This document shows, one piece after another, positions 45,832 through 53,571 of a DNA stretch of 64,000 bases. Location: the NCBI RefSeq assembly GCF_023195885.1, contig NZ_JALPKO010000004.1:124001-188000 (forward strand). The letters run 5' to 3'. Position numbers and translations under genes: made by a program. The DNA comes from Methylonatrum kenyense (lineage in GTDB: Bacteria; Pseudomonadota; Gammaproteobacteria; Nitrococcales; Aquisalimonadaceae). Each line of letters begins with the position of its first letter. The first letter of the stretch is position 1. The notes under the pieces are model-generated. The model worked only from the letters and a program-made list of their open reading frames with translations. It was not told the DNA's origin and did no database searches.

Positions 45832-46392
45832 ATGCCGACAATCGCTGAATCAACGGTGTTGGTGACCGGGTCGGTTGCCCCCGATTTCCGGCTCAGGGAG
45901 GCCGAGGGTGGACTCGTCGCACGGGACGATTTCGCCGATTCCGATGCACTGCTTGTCGCCTTTATCTGCAACCATTGCCCCTACGTTGTTCATATTAGTT
46001 CGGCCCTGGCGAGCTTCGCGCGCGAATTCATGCCCCGGGGACTTTCCATTGTCGCAATCAACTCGAACGATGCGGTGCGTTATCCGGCCGACAGTTTCGA
46101 GGCGATGGTCGAGGAAAAGCGGCGCGCGGGTTATCCGTTTCCCTACCTGCATGACGAGACCCAGCAGGTGGCCAAGGCCTACGGGGCGGTCTGCACGCCG
46201 GATCTTTTCCTGTTCGATGGCGAGATGAAACTTGCTTACCGGGGACGATTCGACGAAAGCACACCCGGCAACGACAAGCCTGTGAGCGGTGATGACCTGC
46301 GTGATGCCGTGACTGCCCTGTTGACGGGCAAGCCACTGCCCGAAAACCCGTCTCCAAGCATGGGCTGCAGCATCAAGTGGAAAGAGGGGTGA
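45832..46392 (+). CDS. Thioredoxin-like/AhpC-TSA family protein
   Basis: A 186-residue cytoplasmic protein with a thioredoxin fold. The active site is in AFICNHCPYVVHI, giving C-N-H-C in place of C-G-P-C, a form common in a peroxiredoxin-like thioredoxin family. AINSNDAVRYPADSFEAM and YGAVCTPDLFLFDGEMKLAYRGRFD (cis-Pro loop) are typical. It ends with a cysteine motif MGCSIKWKEG, also conserved in the family. It starts 17 bp after the TRAP terminator with no signal peptide. Function is probably peroxide or disulfide reduction. Confidence 0.88.
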   Translation: MPTIAESTVLVTGSVAPDFRLREAEGGLVARDDFADSDALLVAFICNHCPYVVHISSALASFAREFMPRGLSIVAINSNDAVRYPADSFEAMVEEKRRAGYPFPYLHDETQQVAKAYGAVCTPDLFLFDGEMKLAYRGRFDESTPGNDKPVSGDDLRDAVTALLTGKPLPENPSPSMGCSIKWKEG

Positions 46393-46434
46393 TACAGGAC
46401 TGTTTCCGGTTTGGGGCGGAGGCCTGTTCACGCC

Positions 46435-46450
46435 GTCACGTCTGCGTGAC
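46435..46450. promoter_or_regulatory. Inverted repeat upstream of the sigma-54 promoter
   Basis: GTCACG-TCTG-CGTGAC, perfect 6-bp arms, 52 bp before the -24 box, as expected of an enhancer site. Its right half GCGTGACAG (46444-46452) recurs at 49168-49176 upstream of the alcohol dehydrogenase promoter. Confidence 0.55.
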
Positions 46451-46502
46451 AGAGATATCAGATAAACCGGCCTTCAGGGTCGGTGGAACGGCTCGGGGAA
46501 GA

Positions 46503-46518
46503 TGGCATTTAAATTGCT
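46503..46518 (+). promoter_or_regulatory. Sigma-54 promoter
   Basis: TGGCAT-TTAAA-TTGCT matches TGGCAC-N5-TTGC(A/T) with one mismatch and has the invariant GG and GC at correct spacing. Predicted start near 46529. No coding gene begins before the terminator at 46624. Confidence 0.75.
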
Positions 46519-46528
46519 TGACCAGAGA

Positions 46529-46654
46529 TTGAAGGCACCGCGGGTCCTCCTGTCGGAGGCTTCCGGAGGATGGTCCGGTGGCTGTTTTCTTCAAGCTTCT
46601 TCTGAGCCGGCAAACGGCTTTTCGAGGGGATGATCTTTCATCCCCTCTTTTTTT
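46529..46654 (+). ncRNA. Candidate sigma-54-dependent small RNA or attenuated leader
   Basis: The boundaries come from the sigma-54 promoter and the intrinsic terminator; the product would be about 125 nt. The 5' half folds into GC-rich stems with alternative pairings: UCCUCC with GGAGGA, or CCUCC-UGUC-GGAGG plus CCGGA-GGAUGG-UCCGG, the latter exposing a GGAUGG loop. A single-stranded pyrimidine-rich linker follows (UUUUCUUCAAGCUUCUUCUG, 46585-46604), then a small stem AGCCG/CGGCU and the terminator. The linker complements the receptor ribosome site. It could be a trans-acting RNA, or the 5' part of a receptor transcript that terminates early. No known RNA family recognised. Confidence 0.6.
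46624..46654 (+). terminator. Strong intrinsic terminator without a preceding gene
   Basis: Perfect 10-bp arms GAGGGGATGA (46624-46633) and TCATCCCCTC (46638-46647), tetraloop TCTT, then seven Ts. It is 232 bp beyond the nearest upstream stop codon and 328 bp before the receptor start. Confidence 0.92.
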
Positions 46655-46937
46655 GCATGTCAGTACCGAAATGATGGGCAAGCTCCCGTTTCCGGCAAGG
46701 CGTCGCCAGTTGGGCTATTATCGATAAATCGCTCTTTGGAATCACTGCAAAAAGCGAGGCGGTCGAGCCGTTACGTGAGTGCCACTGCGGATGCATTGGC
46801 CGTTTTCGGGCTCCTGGTGGTGTTCCCGCGGTGTGATTGCTGCGATCCGGGGCAGGCGACACACACCGCCCGATAATCGTTGTTTGTCGGCTCGCAAGGC
46901 GCCGACAGGTCGTCCGGATTTTCCGCCGGAAGTCCGC

Positions 46938-46964
46938 AATACAAGAAAGCTAATACAAGAAAGC
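46938..46964 (+). repeat. Tandem 14-bp repeat in the receptor leader
   Basis: AATACAAGAAAGC occurs at 46938-46950 and 46952-46964, immediately before the GAAGGAG ribosome site. The A-rich AAGAA units resemble Hfq/Crc-type binding motifs, but this is only a resemblance. Confidence 0.6.
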
Positions 46965-46981
46965 GAAGGAGAAGCTTCCCG

Positions 46982-49054
46982 ATGTGTCTCTATCCTCGAA
47001 CCCTCTCGGCAGTTGCCGTCGTTTTGATTGCAGGTGCAGTGGGTACCGCAGCCGCAGAATCAGTCCGCCTGGAACCCATCACCGTGACCTCGCCCCGTGT
47101 CGAGCGGGATATCACCGAAACGCCGCAGGCCGTAAGCGTGATCGAACCGGAGGACATCCAGCAGGGCCGGCAGGGCCTGCAACTGGACGAGTCGATCAAC
47201 CGTGTGCCCGGCGTGTTTACCCAGAACCGCTACAATTTCGCGCAGAACCTGCGGGTTTCCATCCGCGGTTTCGGTGCCCGGGCGCCGTTCGGGATTCGCG
47301 GTATCCGCGTGCTGGTGGACGGCATCCCGGAAACCCTGCCCGACGGCCAGTCCCAGGTGGACGCCATTGATCTCGAATCCGTGGACCGTATCGAGGTAAT
47401 ACGGGGGCCGTCATCGGCCATCTATGGCAACGCCGCCGGCGGGGTCATCGACATCACGACCATGGAAGGGCCGGATGAGCCCTACGCCGAGATTCGTACC
47501 ACCTTCGGCAGCGACAATTTCCAGCGCTACGGCGTGCGCGGCGGCGGCCGGGTCGGCGACTGGGCCGGCCATATCAGCGCGTGGGAGCTCTCCTATGACG
47601 GTTATCGGGAGCAGAGCGAGACGCGCAAGCGACTGGTGAACACCAAGGGTTCCTACGATATCGACGAACAACGTCGACTCACTGCGGTGTTCACGGCACT
47701 GGATCAGCCAAAAGGTGAGGATCCAGCGGGGCTGAGCCGTGAACAGGTCCGTGACGACCGGAGGCAGGCTTCCGGCCCGGCGGAGACGCTTGATGCAGGG
47801 CAACGGGTTCGTCAGCAACGGTTAGGTGTCATTTACGAGGATGCCGGAAGTTTGCCGGGTACCGTTACGGTCCGCGCTTTCTACACCAATCGCGATTTCA
47901 GGCAACAATTGCCATTCCCGCCGGCCATCGTGACTCCTGGGGGGCCTGTTTCGGCGCCGAGCCTCATTCGCTTCGACCGAGATTTTTACGGTGTCGGCGT
48001 CGAGTATTCGGACGCGGATAATCTCGGAGCGATCCCGATCCGTTACACCGCGGGCGTCGAGGCAAATTTTCAACGTGATTCTCGCCGAAGATGGAACGTT
48101 TTCGGTACCGACGGCACTCGTGATGACCAGACTCAGCAAGCTCTAGAGAGTGCGGAGACTGTTGGTGTATTCGCGCAGAACGATTTCCTGCTGACGGACC
48201 GCCTGACCGTCACGCTTGGCGGCCGCTTCGATCGGCTGCGGCTGAAGATCGATGATCGGCTTGGTGATGGTGCGGCTTCCGGACGGGAGTCCTTCAGTGA
48301 GTTGAGCGGAACGGCGGGCCTGTCTTACAGGTTCCTGCCACAGCACACGTTTTACGCCAGCGTCGGAACGGCCTTCGAAAGTCCTTCATTCACCGAATTC
48401 TACGACCCCACCGAACCGGGCGAGGGATTTGATCCCGGACTTGATCCGCAAAAGGCGTTGAACTACGAAGTCGGGCTCAAGGGTTTCCTCGGCGAGAATG
48501 CGCGATACGAGTTGACTGCGTTCACTGTGGAAACACGGGATGAGATCGTGCAGGTAATGAGTGAGCCGGATCGATTCGATAACGCCGGGCGCACACGGCG
48601 TTACGGGGTCGAGGCGGGGTTGGAATATTTCTTTACCCCCCGCCTCAGCGCGTCCGGTTCTTACACGTGGTCTGATTTCCGTTTCCGCAGTCTGGAGAAT
48701 GCGGACGGAGACAGCTTCAGGGGTAAGCGTCTTCCGGGGCTGCCGCGACACGCCTTCTTCGGCGAGTTGGCCTGGCGCGAGCCAACCGGTTTCTATGCCG
48801 TTGCCGACACACTGTTGGTCAGTCATGTGTATGGCGACAACGCCAACGATGATCGCGTCGCCGGTTACGGCGTCGTCAATGCACGCGTGGGCACGACGCA
48901 GCAGGTCGGTGCAGTGGAGTTCGAAACCTTTATTGCAGTGAATAACATCCTGAACAAAGAATACATTGAGAATGTGCGTGTGAATTCAGCGCCGAATTTC
49001 CTTGAGCCCGCCCCGGAACGCAACATGTTCGGCGGCGTACGCGCCCGCTTCTGA
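46982..49054 (+). CDS. pqqU: TonB-dependent outer-membrane receptor, PqqU/YncD-like
   Basis: A 690-residue receptor: signal peptide (ending near GTAAAE), TonB-box region (EPITVTSPR), plug domain and a 22-strand barrel ending in GGVRARF with a terminal Phe. The plug sequence NRYNFAQNLRVSIRGFGARA and GIRGIRVLVDGIPETLPDGQ closely follows what I recall of E. coli YncD (PqqU), which takes up the cofactor PQQ. A PQQ-dependent dehydrogenase is the next gene, supporting the role. The ATG at 46982 follows AAGGAG by about 10 nt. It is probably controlled by the sigma-54 leader or RNA upstream. A general siderophore role cannot be excluded. Confidence 0.85.
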   Translation: MCLYPRTLSAVAVVLIAGAVGTAAAESVRLEPITVTSPRVERDITETPQAVSVIEPEDIQQGRQGLQLDESINRVPGVFTQNRYNFAQNLRVSIRGFGARAPFGIRGIRVLVDGIPETLPDGQSQVDAIDLESVDRIEVIRGPSSAIYGNAAGGVIDITTMEGPDEPYAEIRTTFGSDNFQRYGVRGGGRVGDWAGHISAWELSYDGYREQSETRKRLVNTKGSYDIDEQRRLTAVFTALDQPKGEDPAGLSREQVRDDRRQASGPAETLDAGQRVRQQRLGVIYEDAGSLPGTVTVRAFYTNRDFRQQLPFPPAIVTPGGPVSAPSLIRFDRDFYGVGVEYSDADNLGAIPIRYTAGVEANFQRDSRRRWNVFGTDGTRDDQTQQALESAETVGVFAQNDFLLTDRLTVTLGGRFDRLRLKIDDRLGDGAASGRESFSELSGTAGLSYRFLPQHTFYASVGTAFESPSFTEFYDPTEPGEGFDPGLDPQKALNYEVGLKGFLGENARYELTAFTVETRDEIVQVMSEPDRFDNAGRTRRYGVEAGLEYFFTPRLSASGSYTWSDFRFRSLENADGDSFRGKRLPGLPRHAFFGELAWREPTGFYAVADTLLVSHVYGDNANDDRVAGYGVVNARVGTTQQVGAVEFETFIAVNNILNKEYIENVRVNSAPNFLEPAPERNMFGGVRARF

Positions 49055-49084
49055 CCCGGGTAAAGCTTCGCCTGCGTCGTCACG

Positions 49085-49109
49085 GCCCCGCCACTGGCGG
49101 GGCTTTTTT
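49085..49109 (+). terminator. Intrinsic terminator of the receptor gene
   Basis: Arms GCCCCGCC (49085-49092) and GGCGGGGC (49096-49103), loop ACT, then six Ts. Separates the receptor from the dehydrogenase transcription unit. Confidence 0.93.
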
Positions 49110-49236
49110 GTGCCGTATCGGTTTTGTCACAACCACGGTGTTACGCCCGACGAAAGCTGCCCCGGTGGCGTGACAGTTGCCGTGTCGCCCGTTTCCCAAG
49201 CCGAAAAAAACGAGGAGGGGCGCGGTTTTCAATGAG

Positions 49237-49252
49237 TGGCATAGACCTTGCC
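49237..49252 (+). promoter_or_regulatory. Sigma-54 promoter of the quinoprotein alcohol dehydrogenase operon
   Basis: TGGCAT-AGACC-TTGCC: correct GG/GC spacing, with mismatches at -22ish and at the final W. Predicted start near 49263, about 75 nt before the ATG. Upstream half-sites TGTCAC (49125-49130) and GTGACA (49170-49175) form a widely spaced dyad that may bind the AcoR-like activator encoded at 55260. Confidence 0.7.
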
Positions 49253-49337
49253 TATTGCTCGTCGTGGCTCTTCATGGCCCGCGGCGGCCTACTACCGCCT
49301 TCACCACTATAAAGACAGAGGTTGGGAGGATACTCCA

Positions 49338-51128
49338 ATGCGTTTTACCCGAACCCGCAGCATGATGGCTGCCGGCGCGTCGTCCGCGCTGATGGCCGCC
49401 GCGCTGACATCCGGCACTGTTGTCGCATCTGATAACAACGTCGTCACGCAGCAGATGATCAACGAAGATGCCATGCATACGGACCGTGTCACGTCCTATG
49501 GCATGGGTCCCCATCACCAGCGTTACAGTTCGCTGGATCAGATCAACCACGACACCGTGAGTGGCCTGGTTCCGGCCTGGGCCTTCTCCTTCGGCGGTGA
49601 GCAGCAGCGTGGCCAGGAAACCCAGGCGCTGATCCACGAAGGGGTGATGTACATTACCGGCTCCTATTCCCGGATGTGGGCGCTGGACGCCAAGAGCGGC
49701 GAGATGCTCTGGTCGTACGAGCATCGTCTGCCAGACGGCATCTCGCCGTGCTGCGACGTGGTCAATCGCGGCGCTGCCATTTATGACGATCTGGTGATCT
49801 TCGGCACGCTGGACGCCATGATGGTCGCCGTGGACCGGGAAACCGGCCGTGTCCGCTGGCGTGAAAAAATCGCCGATTACCAGGCCGGCTACTCCTACAC
49901 CGCTGCGCCGCTGATCGCCAACGACCTGCTGATCCACGGTAACTCCGGTGGTGAGTTCGGTGCTGTCGGCATGGTCACTGCCCGTGATCCGCGCACCGGC
50001 GAGATGGTCTGGGAACGTCCGGTGGTCGAAGGCCATGTGGGCACCCTGCCCGACGGTTCGGAATCCATGACCGGCGAACTGAACGCCACTTGGGAAGGCG
50101 AGACCTGGAAACAGGGCGGCGGCGCGCCGTGGCTCGGCGGCAGCTATGATCCGGAGCTGAACCTGATCTACATCGGTACCGGCAACCCGGCACCGTGGAA
50201 CGCCCACGCCCGGCCGGGTGACAACCTGTACACCTCCACCCGGCTTGCGCTGGATGCCGACACCGGCGAAATCGTCTGGCATTACCAGCCGACCCCGAAC
50301 GATCACTGGGACTATGACGGCGTCAACGAAATGGTCCTGTTCGACCTGGACTATGACGGTGAGACCGTGAAGGCCGCGGCTACCGCCGATCGCAACGGCT
50401 TCTTCTACGTGCTGGACCGGGAAAACGGTGCCCTGCTCAGCGCCACGAAGTTCGTCAACGAAGTCAGCTGGGCCGAGGGCGTCGACCTGGAAACCGGTCG
50501 TCCGATCGAAACCGGCAACCGTCCGGGCAACCCGGCGGACACCGAGGGTGACGAAGGCGAGTCCGTGGTCGCGCGTCCGGCCTTCCTCGGCGGCAAGAAC
50601 TGGAACCACATGTCCTACAGTCAGCGGACCGGGCTGTTCTACATCCCGTCCAATGAGTGGGAAATGGAAATCTGGAACGAGCCTGTCACCTACCGTCGTG
50701 GTGCCGCGTTCCTGGGCGCCGGCTTCACCATCAAGCCCGTCTATGACGACAAGGTGGGTGTGATGCGGGCCATGGATCCGAAGACCGGGGAAATCAAGTT
50801 CGAGGTTCCGAACCGTACGCCGCTCTGGTCCAGCGTGCTGACGACCGCCGGTGGCCTGGTGTTCTACGGTACCCCGGAGGGTTACCTGAAGGCCATTTGT
50901 GACGAAACCGGTGAGGAAATGTGGAAGTTCCAGACCGGTTCCGGTGTCGTGGGCCAGCCCGTGACCTGGGAAATGGACGGTGAGCAGTACATCACCGTTG
51001 CATCCGGCTGGGGCGGTGCGGTGCCGCTGTGGGGTGGCGAGATCGGTCCGCTGGTCAGCCACATCACTCAGGGCGGCATGATGTGGACCTTCAAGCTGGC
51101 CGATATCCAAACGGCAGCAGCTCGCTGA
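49338..51128 (+). CDS. pedH: PQQ-dependent alcohol dehydrogenase, lanthanide (PedH/ExaF) type
   Basis: A 596-residue periplasmic eight-bladed propeller enzyme. Start at 49338 follows GGGAGGA; signal peptide ends near VVA. The vicinal disulfide C138-C139 (SPCCDVV) of quinoprotein alcohol dehydrogenases is present. The catalytic base is D325 in HWDYDGVN. Two residues later D327 fills the position that is Asp in lanthanide enzymes (XoxF, PedH, ExaF) and Ala or Ser in calcium enzymes. Tryptophan docking repeats ([26 protein letters not shown]) mark the blades. It should oxidise ethanol-like alcohols and pass electrons to the cytochrome encoded next. A sigma-54 promoter precedes it. Confidence 0.93.
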   Translation: MRFTRTRSMMAAGASSALMAAALTSGTVVASDNNVVTQQMINEDAMHTDRVTSYGMGPHHQRYSSLDQINHDTVSGLVPAWAFSFGGEQQRGQETQALIHEGVMYITGSYSRMWALDAKSGEMLWSYEHRLPDGISPCCDVVNRGAAIYDDLVIFGTLDAMMVAVDRETGRVRWREKIADYQAGYSYTAAPLIANDLLIHGNSGGEFGAVGMVTARDPRTGEMVWERPVVEGHVGTLPDGSESMTGELNATWEGETWKQGGGAPWLGGSYDPELNLIYIGTGNPAPWNAHARPGDNLYTSTRLALDADTGEIVWHYQPTPNDHWDYDGVNEMVLFDLDYDGETVKAAATADRNGFFYVLDRENGALLSATKFVNEVSWAEGVDLETGRPIETGNRPGNPADTEGDEGESVVARPAFLGGKNWNHMSYSQRTGLFYIPSNEWEMEIWNEPVTYRRGAAFLGAGFTIKPVYDDKVGVMRAMDPKTGEIKFEVPNRTPLWSSVLTTAGGLVFYGTPEGYLKAICDETGEEMWKFQTGSGVVGQPVTWEMDGEQYITVASGWGGAVPLWGGEIGPLVSHITQGGMMWTFKLADIQTAAAR

Positions 51129-51142
51129 TCGCGAGAACCAGG

Positions 51143-51174
51143 AACCGGGCAGCGGGTCTGAACGTTGCCCGGTT
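51143..51174 (+). terminator. Hairpin between dehydrogenase and cytochrome genes
   Basis: Arms AACCGGGCA (51143-51151) and TGCCCGGTT (51166-51174), 14-nt loop, followed by TCTGATC, so a weak terminator or a mRNA processing stem. It could lower cytochrome expression relative to the dehydrogenase. Confidence 0.6.
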
Positions 51175-51214
51175 TCTGATCGCCAGAAACCTATTGAACT
51201 ACAGGTAGAAAAGC

Positions 51215-51664
51215 ATGATTCATCACCTCAAGCGTGTTTCCGTGGCTGCCCTGGTGTTGGGTGGTTTTCTCTTCTCGGCAGGGACGCTGCATGCTCATGG
51301 GGATGTGAACCCGCAGCCCGTGGAAACCGACGGACTGCCCGAACTCGGTGAATGGAAGGACGAGAACCCCTATCGCGATCTGGAGGGGGACGAATACGAA
51401 CGCGCCATTACGATCGGTCGGCGCGGCTACCAGGCCAACTGTGCGGCCTGTCATGGACTGGGCGGTGTCTCCGGCGGTATTGCCCCGGACCTGCGCCTGC
51501 TCGAGCCCGGATTTGACGATGCGTTCTATGTCGAAAAGGTGCGAAAAGGCGCCCGCGGCATGCCGGCGTTTGATGGCGTGCTTGACCAGGAAGCACTGTG
51601 GGCGATCAAAACCTGGCTGGAAACCATGCATGAGGAAGCGATGGAGCAGCGTTATGGGCGTTAA
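51215..51664 (+). CDS. pedF: Cytochrome c-550, quinoprotein-associated (PedF/ExaB type)
   Basis: A 149-residue periplasmic monoheme cytochrome. Signal peptide to about TLHAHG; the segment PQPVETDGLPELGEWKDENPYR is characteristic of the cytochrome paired with quinoprotein ethanol dehydrogenase. Heme motif CAACH at 76-80, likely axial Met116 (RGMPAF). It takes electrons from the alcohol dehydrogenase toward a terminal oxidase. The 3' end overlaps the next gene by 11 bp. Confidence 0.93.
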   Translation: MIHHLKRVSVAALVLGGFLFSAGTLHAHGDVNPQPVETDGLPELGEWKDENPYRDLEGDEYERAITIGRRGYQANCAACHGLGGVSGGIAPDLRLLEPGFDDAFYVEKVRKGARGMPAFDGVLDQEALWAIKTWLETMHEEAMEQRYGR

Positions 51665-52664
51665 GGGCGCGGTAATCGGTGCGCTCGCTGGCGCAGCGCT
51701 GCTCGGGTCGGCAACTGCATCGGCGGACCGTATGGATGAGATCCGCGACGGTGGCACGCTGAAGATCGCCGTGTACAACGACTTCGCGCCTTATTCCTGT
51801 GTCGGACTGGAACGCGATCTGACCGGAGTGGATGTTGAACTGGCGAACGCACTGGGCGAATCGCTTGGCGTCAACGTGGAATTGTTCGGTTTCAGTGCTG
51901 CGGATTCCATGGATGCGGACCTGGAGCGGCTGATGGACGAGGAGCGGGACGACAGCTGGCGTGACGACTATTTTCCGGATCGTGCCCCGGACCTGATGAT
52001 GCATGTGCCCATCGACCCGGTGTTTGCGGCGCGCAATCCGGAGTACGAGTTCACTGCCGGTTATTTCCACGAGGCCATGGCCGTTCTCTACGACAGGGAA
52101 CAGCTTGGCGAACTGCCGGCGGTGGTGAACACCCCGGATCCGTTCATCGGTGAACGCATCGGCGTGGAAATGTACACCCTGAGCTACGTGTTCCTGACCA
52201 ACGGCTTCGACGGACGCCTGCGCGAGACGACGGTGAACCACAAAAGCGTCGTCGAGGCTGTCGAATCGCTTCTGAAGGGCGATGTGTCTGCCGTAATGGC
52301 GCCCCGCGGCGAGTTGCATGCGGCGCTGGCAACGTTTCCGGAGGTCGAGGGCAGCTTTGGCATGAGCGGGCTTGACGATCTTTTCCGCACGGACCGGGTG
52401 CGCAGCGCCTGGGACGTGGGTGTGGCGCTACAGAGCGGCAATCCCGCCTTGCAGGAGGCGGTGGAGCAGGCCATGGCCGACTTGATCGAGGACGGAACCG
52501 TTGCCGAAATCTTCGGGTATTACGGGATCGCATGGACTGCAGCGCGCGGCGAAACCTCCGCCAATGGTGCCATGCCTGCCGGTGATGGTCCGGCTGGTGT
52601 TGCCCGCCAGGGCCTCGACCGCAGCCGGGTCTGTCGTGCGACCGTGCCTGCGGGGCTGTACTAG
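51654..52664 (+). CDS. Quinoprotein-associated periplasmic substrate-binding protein (family 3-like)
   Basis: A 336-residue protein starting within the cytochrome 3' end. Signal peptide (AVIGALAGAALLGSATASA), then DGGTLKIAVYNDFAPYSCVGLERDLTGVDVELANALGESLGVNVELF, the opening of the family 3 binding fold. Such proteins (PP_2676-like, XoxJ-like) accompany PQQ alcohol dehydrogenases without an ABC transporter and may help mature the dehydrogenase. The C-terminal 40 residues (AARGETSANGAMPAGDG onward) look unstructured. A strong stem overlaps the stop. Confidence 0.88.
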   Translation: MGVKGAVIGALAGAALLGSATASADRMDEIRDGGTLKIAVYNDFAPYSCVGLERDLTGVDVELANALGESLGVNVELFGFSAADSMDADLERLMDEERDDSWRDDYFPDRAPDLMMHVPIDPVFAARNPEYEFTAGYFHEAMAVLYDREQLGELPAVVNTPDPFIGERIGVEMYTLSYVFLTNGFDGRLRETTVNHKSVVEAVESLLKGDVSAVMAPRGELHAALATFPEVEGSFGMSGLDDLFRTDRVRSAWDVGVALQSGNPALQEAVEQAMADLIEDGTVAEIFGYYGIAWTAARGETSANGAMPAGDGPAGVARQGLDRSRVCRATVPAGLY

Positions 52665-52708
52665 GTCCCACGGCGGTGAAGGTATTGCAGCAAAGCCGCC
52701 GTGGGACC
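52664..52708 (+). terminator. Large hairpin after the binding-protein gene
   Basis: Perfect 13-bp arms GGTCCCACGGCGG (52664-52676) and CCGCCGTGGGACC (52696-52708) with a 19-nt loop; the only T-rich stretch is about 20 nt further on. It begins at the last base of the stop codon and probably limits transcription into the relay genes. Confidence 0.7.
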
Positions 52709-52812
52709 GTCCCTGGCGGCTTGTTTATTTTTGGTGGGATGGCGCTGCTCGTGCGGCCTTTGAACCACCGGCATGACAGGACGGGGCGATACAGGTCCCG
52801 CTGGGAGCAGGC

Positions 52813-53571
52813 ATGAACAAGCTGATCTGTTTGATGGCCGGGGTCTGCCTTTGTCTCGTCGGCGTGGCGCATGCGGCGACCGAGGACCCGATGCGATCGC
52901 CGGGTTGGCGAATCATCGAGCAGCGATTCTTTGCCGATCAGACCGTGGTGTTCGATGACAGGGTCCAGGTTCTGGCACCACAGAGTGCCGAGGATACCTT
53001 TGCCGTGCCCGGCTTCGTCCGGGTCGATGGCATCGAGGACATCGAGCGGCTGGTCGTGATTACCGATCTCAACCCCATCCAGCGGGTGCTTGAGATGGAC
53101 ATCAACGACGCAGTCAAGCCTGCGGTCGGATTCCGCTTCAAGGTTCAGCAGCGCACACCCGTGAGGGCTGCGGTGCAGACCAGCGACGGCACATGGTACC
53201 TGGGTGGTACCTGGGTGGATGCCGCTGGCGGCGGCTGTACCGCGCCGAGCACGGCCAGCGCCGATCCGGACTGGGCCAACCGGCTAGGCGAAGTCGACGC
53301 GGCGTTATGGGCCCGTGACGACGGAATCCAGAGGCTGAAGACCCGATTGGTTCACCCTATGGATACCGGGCTGGTGGACAATATCCCGGCCTTTTACCTG
53401 GAGACGCTGGAATTGCTGGACGAGAAGGGCGATGTGCTGACCAGTCTCAGCATCCAGGCCGCCATGTCGGAGAATCCGGTGCTCAGTTTCGACCTCGCCG
53501 TGGACGGCCCTGTCCGACTGCAGGGCAGGGACAATCAGGGCAATCGCATCCGCGGGATGGTGGAGCCGTGA
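52813..53571 (+). CDS. Quinoprotein dehydrogenase-associated SoxYZ-like carrier
   Basis: A 252-residue exported protein. Signal peptide to VAHAA; a SoxY-like domain (about 35-145) with Cys142 in GGGCTAPS, the position of the sulfur-carrying cysteine in SoxY-type carriers; then a SoxZ-like domain (about 155-250; RLKTRLVHPMDTGL, IPAFYLETLELLDEKG). Fused SoxYZ-like proteins of this kind recur next to PQQ alcohol dehydrogenases, with unknown chemistry. It overlaps the metallohydrolase gene by 4 bp. GGGAGCAGGC before the ATG serves as the ribosome site. Confidence 0.87.
   Translation: MNKLICLMAGVCLCLVGVAHAATEDPMRSPGWRIIEQRFFADQTVVFDDRVQVLAPQSAEDTFAVPGFVRVDGIEDIERLVVITDLNPIQRVLEMDINDAVKPAVGFRFKVQQRTPVRAAVQTSDGTWYLGGTWVDAAGGGCTAPSTASADPDWANRLGEVDAALWARDDGIQRLKTRLVHPMDTGLVDNIPAFYLETLELLDEKGDVLTSLSIQAAMSENPVLSFDLAVDGPVRLQGRDNQGNRIRGMVEP

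Larger units (their letters stand above)
46393..46981. other. 589-bp region upstream of the TonB receptor, with a candidate RNA gene
   Basis: Contains, in order, an inverted repeat (46435-46450), a sigma-54 promoter (46503-46518), a predicted RNA of about 125 nt (46529-46654) with a strong terminator, and then the receptor leader with TTATCGATAA near 46720 and a tandem 14-bp repeat just before the ribosome site. No protein-coding ORF is supported. Confidence 0.7.

Noticed and set aside
46562-46580. CCGGA-GGAUGG-UCCGG loop as evidence that the RNA titrates CsrA/RsmA
   Set aside because: Only one well-presented GGA loop; titrating RNAs carry several. Kept as a structural note only.
49272-51110. 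612-residue minus-strand ORF opposite the alcohol dehydrogenase
   Set aside because: Shadow ORF caused by codon bias; the plus strand has every quinoprotein motif.
52740-52755. TGGCGC-TGCTC-GTGCG as a third sigma-54 promoter before the SoxYZ-like gene
   Set aside because: Keeps GG/GC spacing but the -12 half lacks TT and the -24 half has a mismatch; the gene can be reached by read-through.
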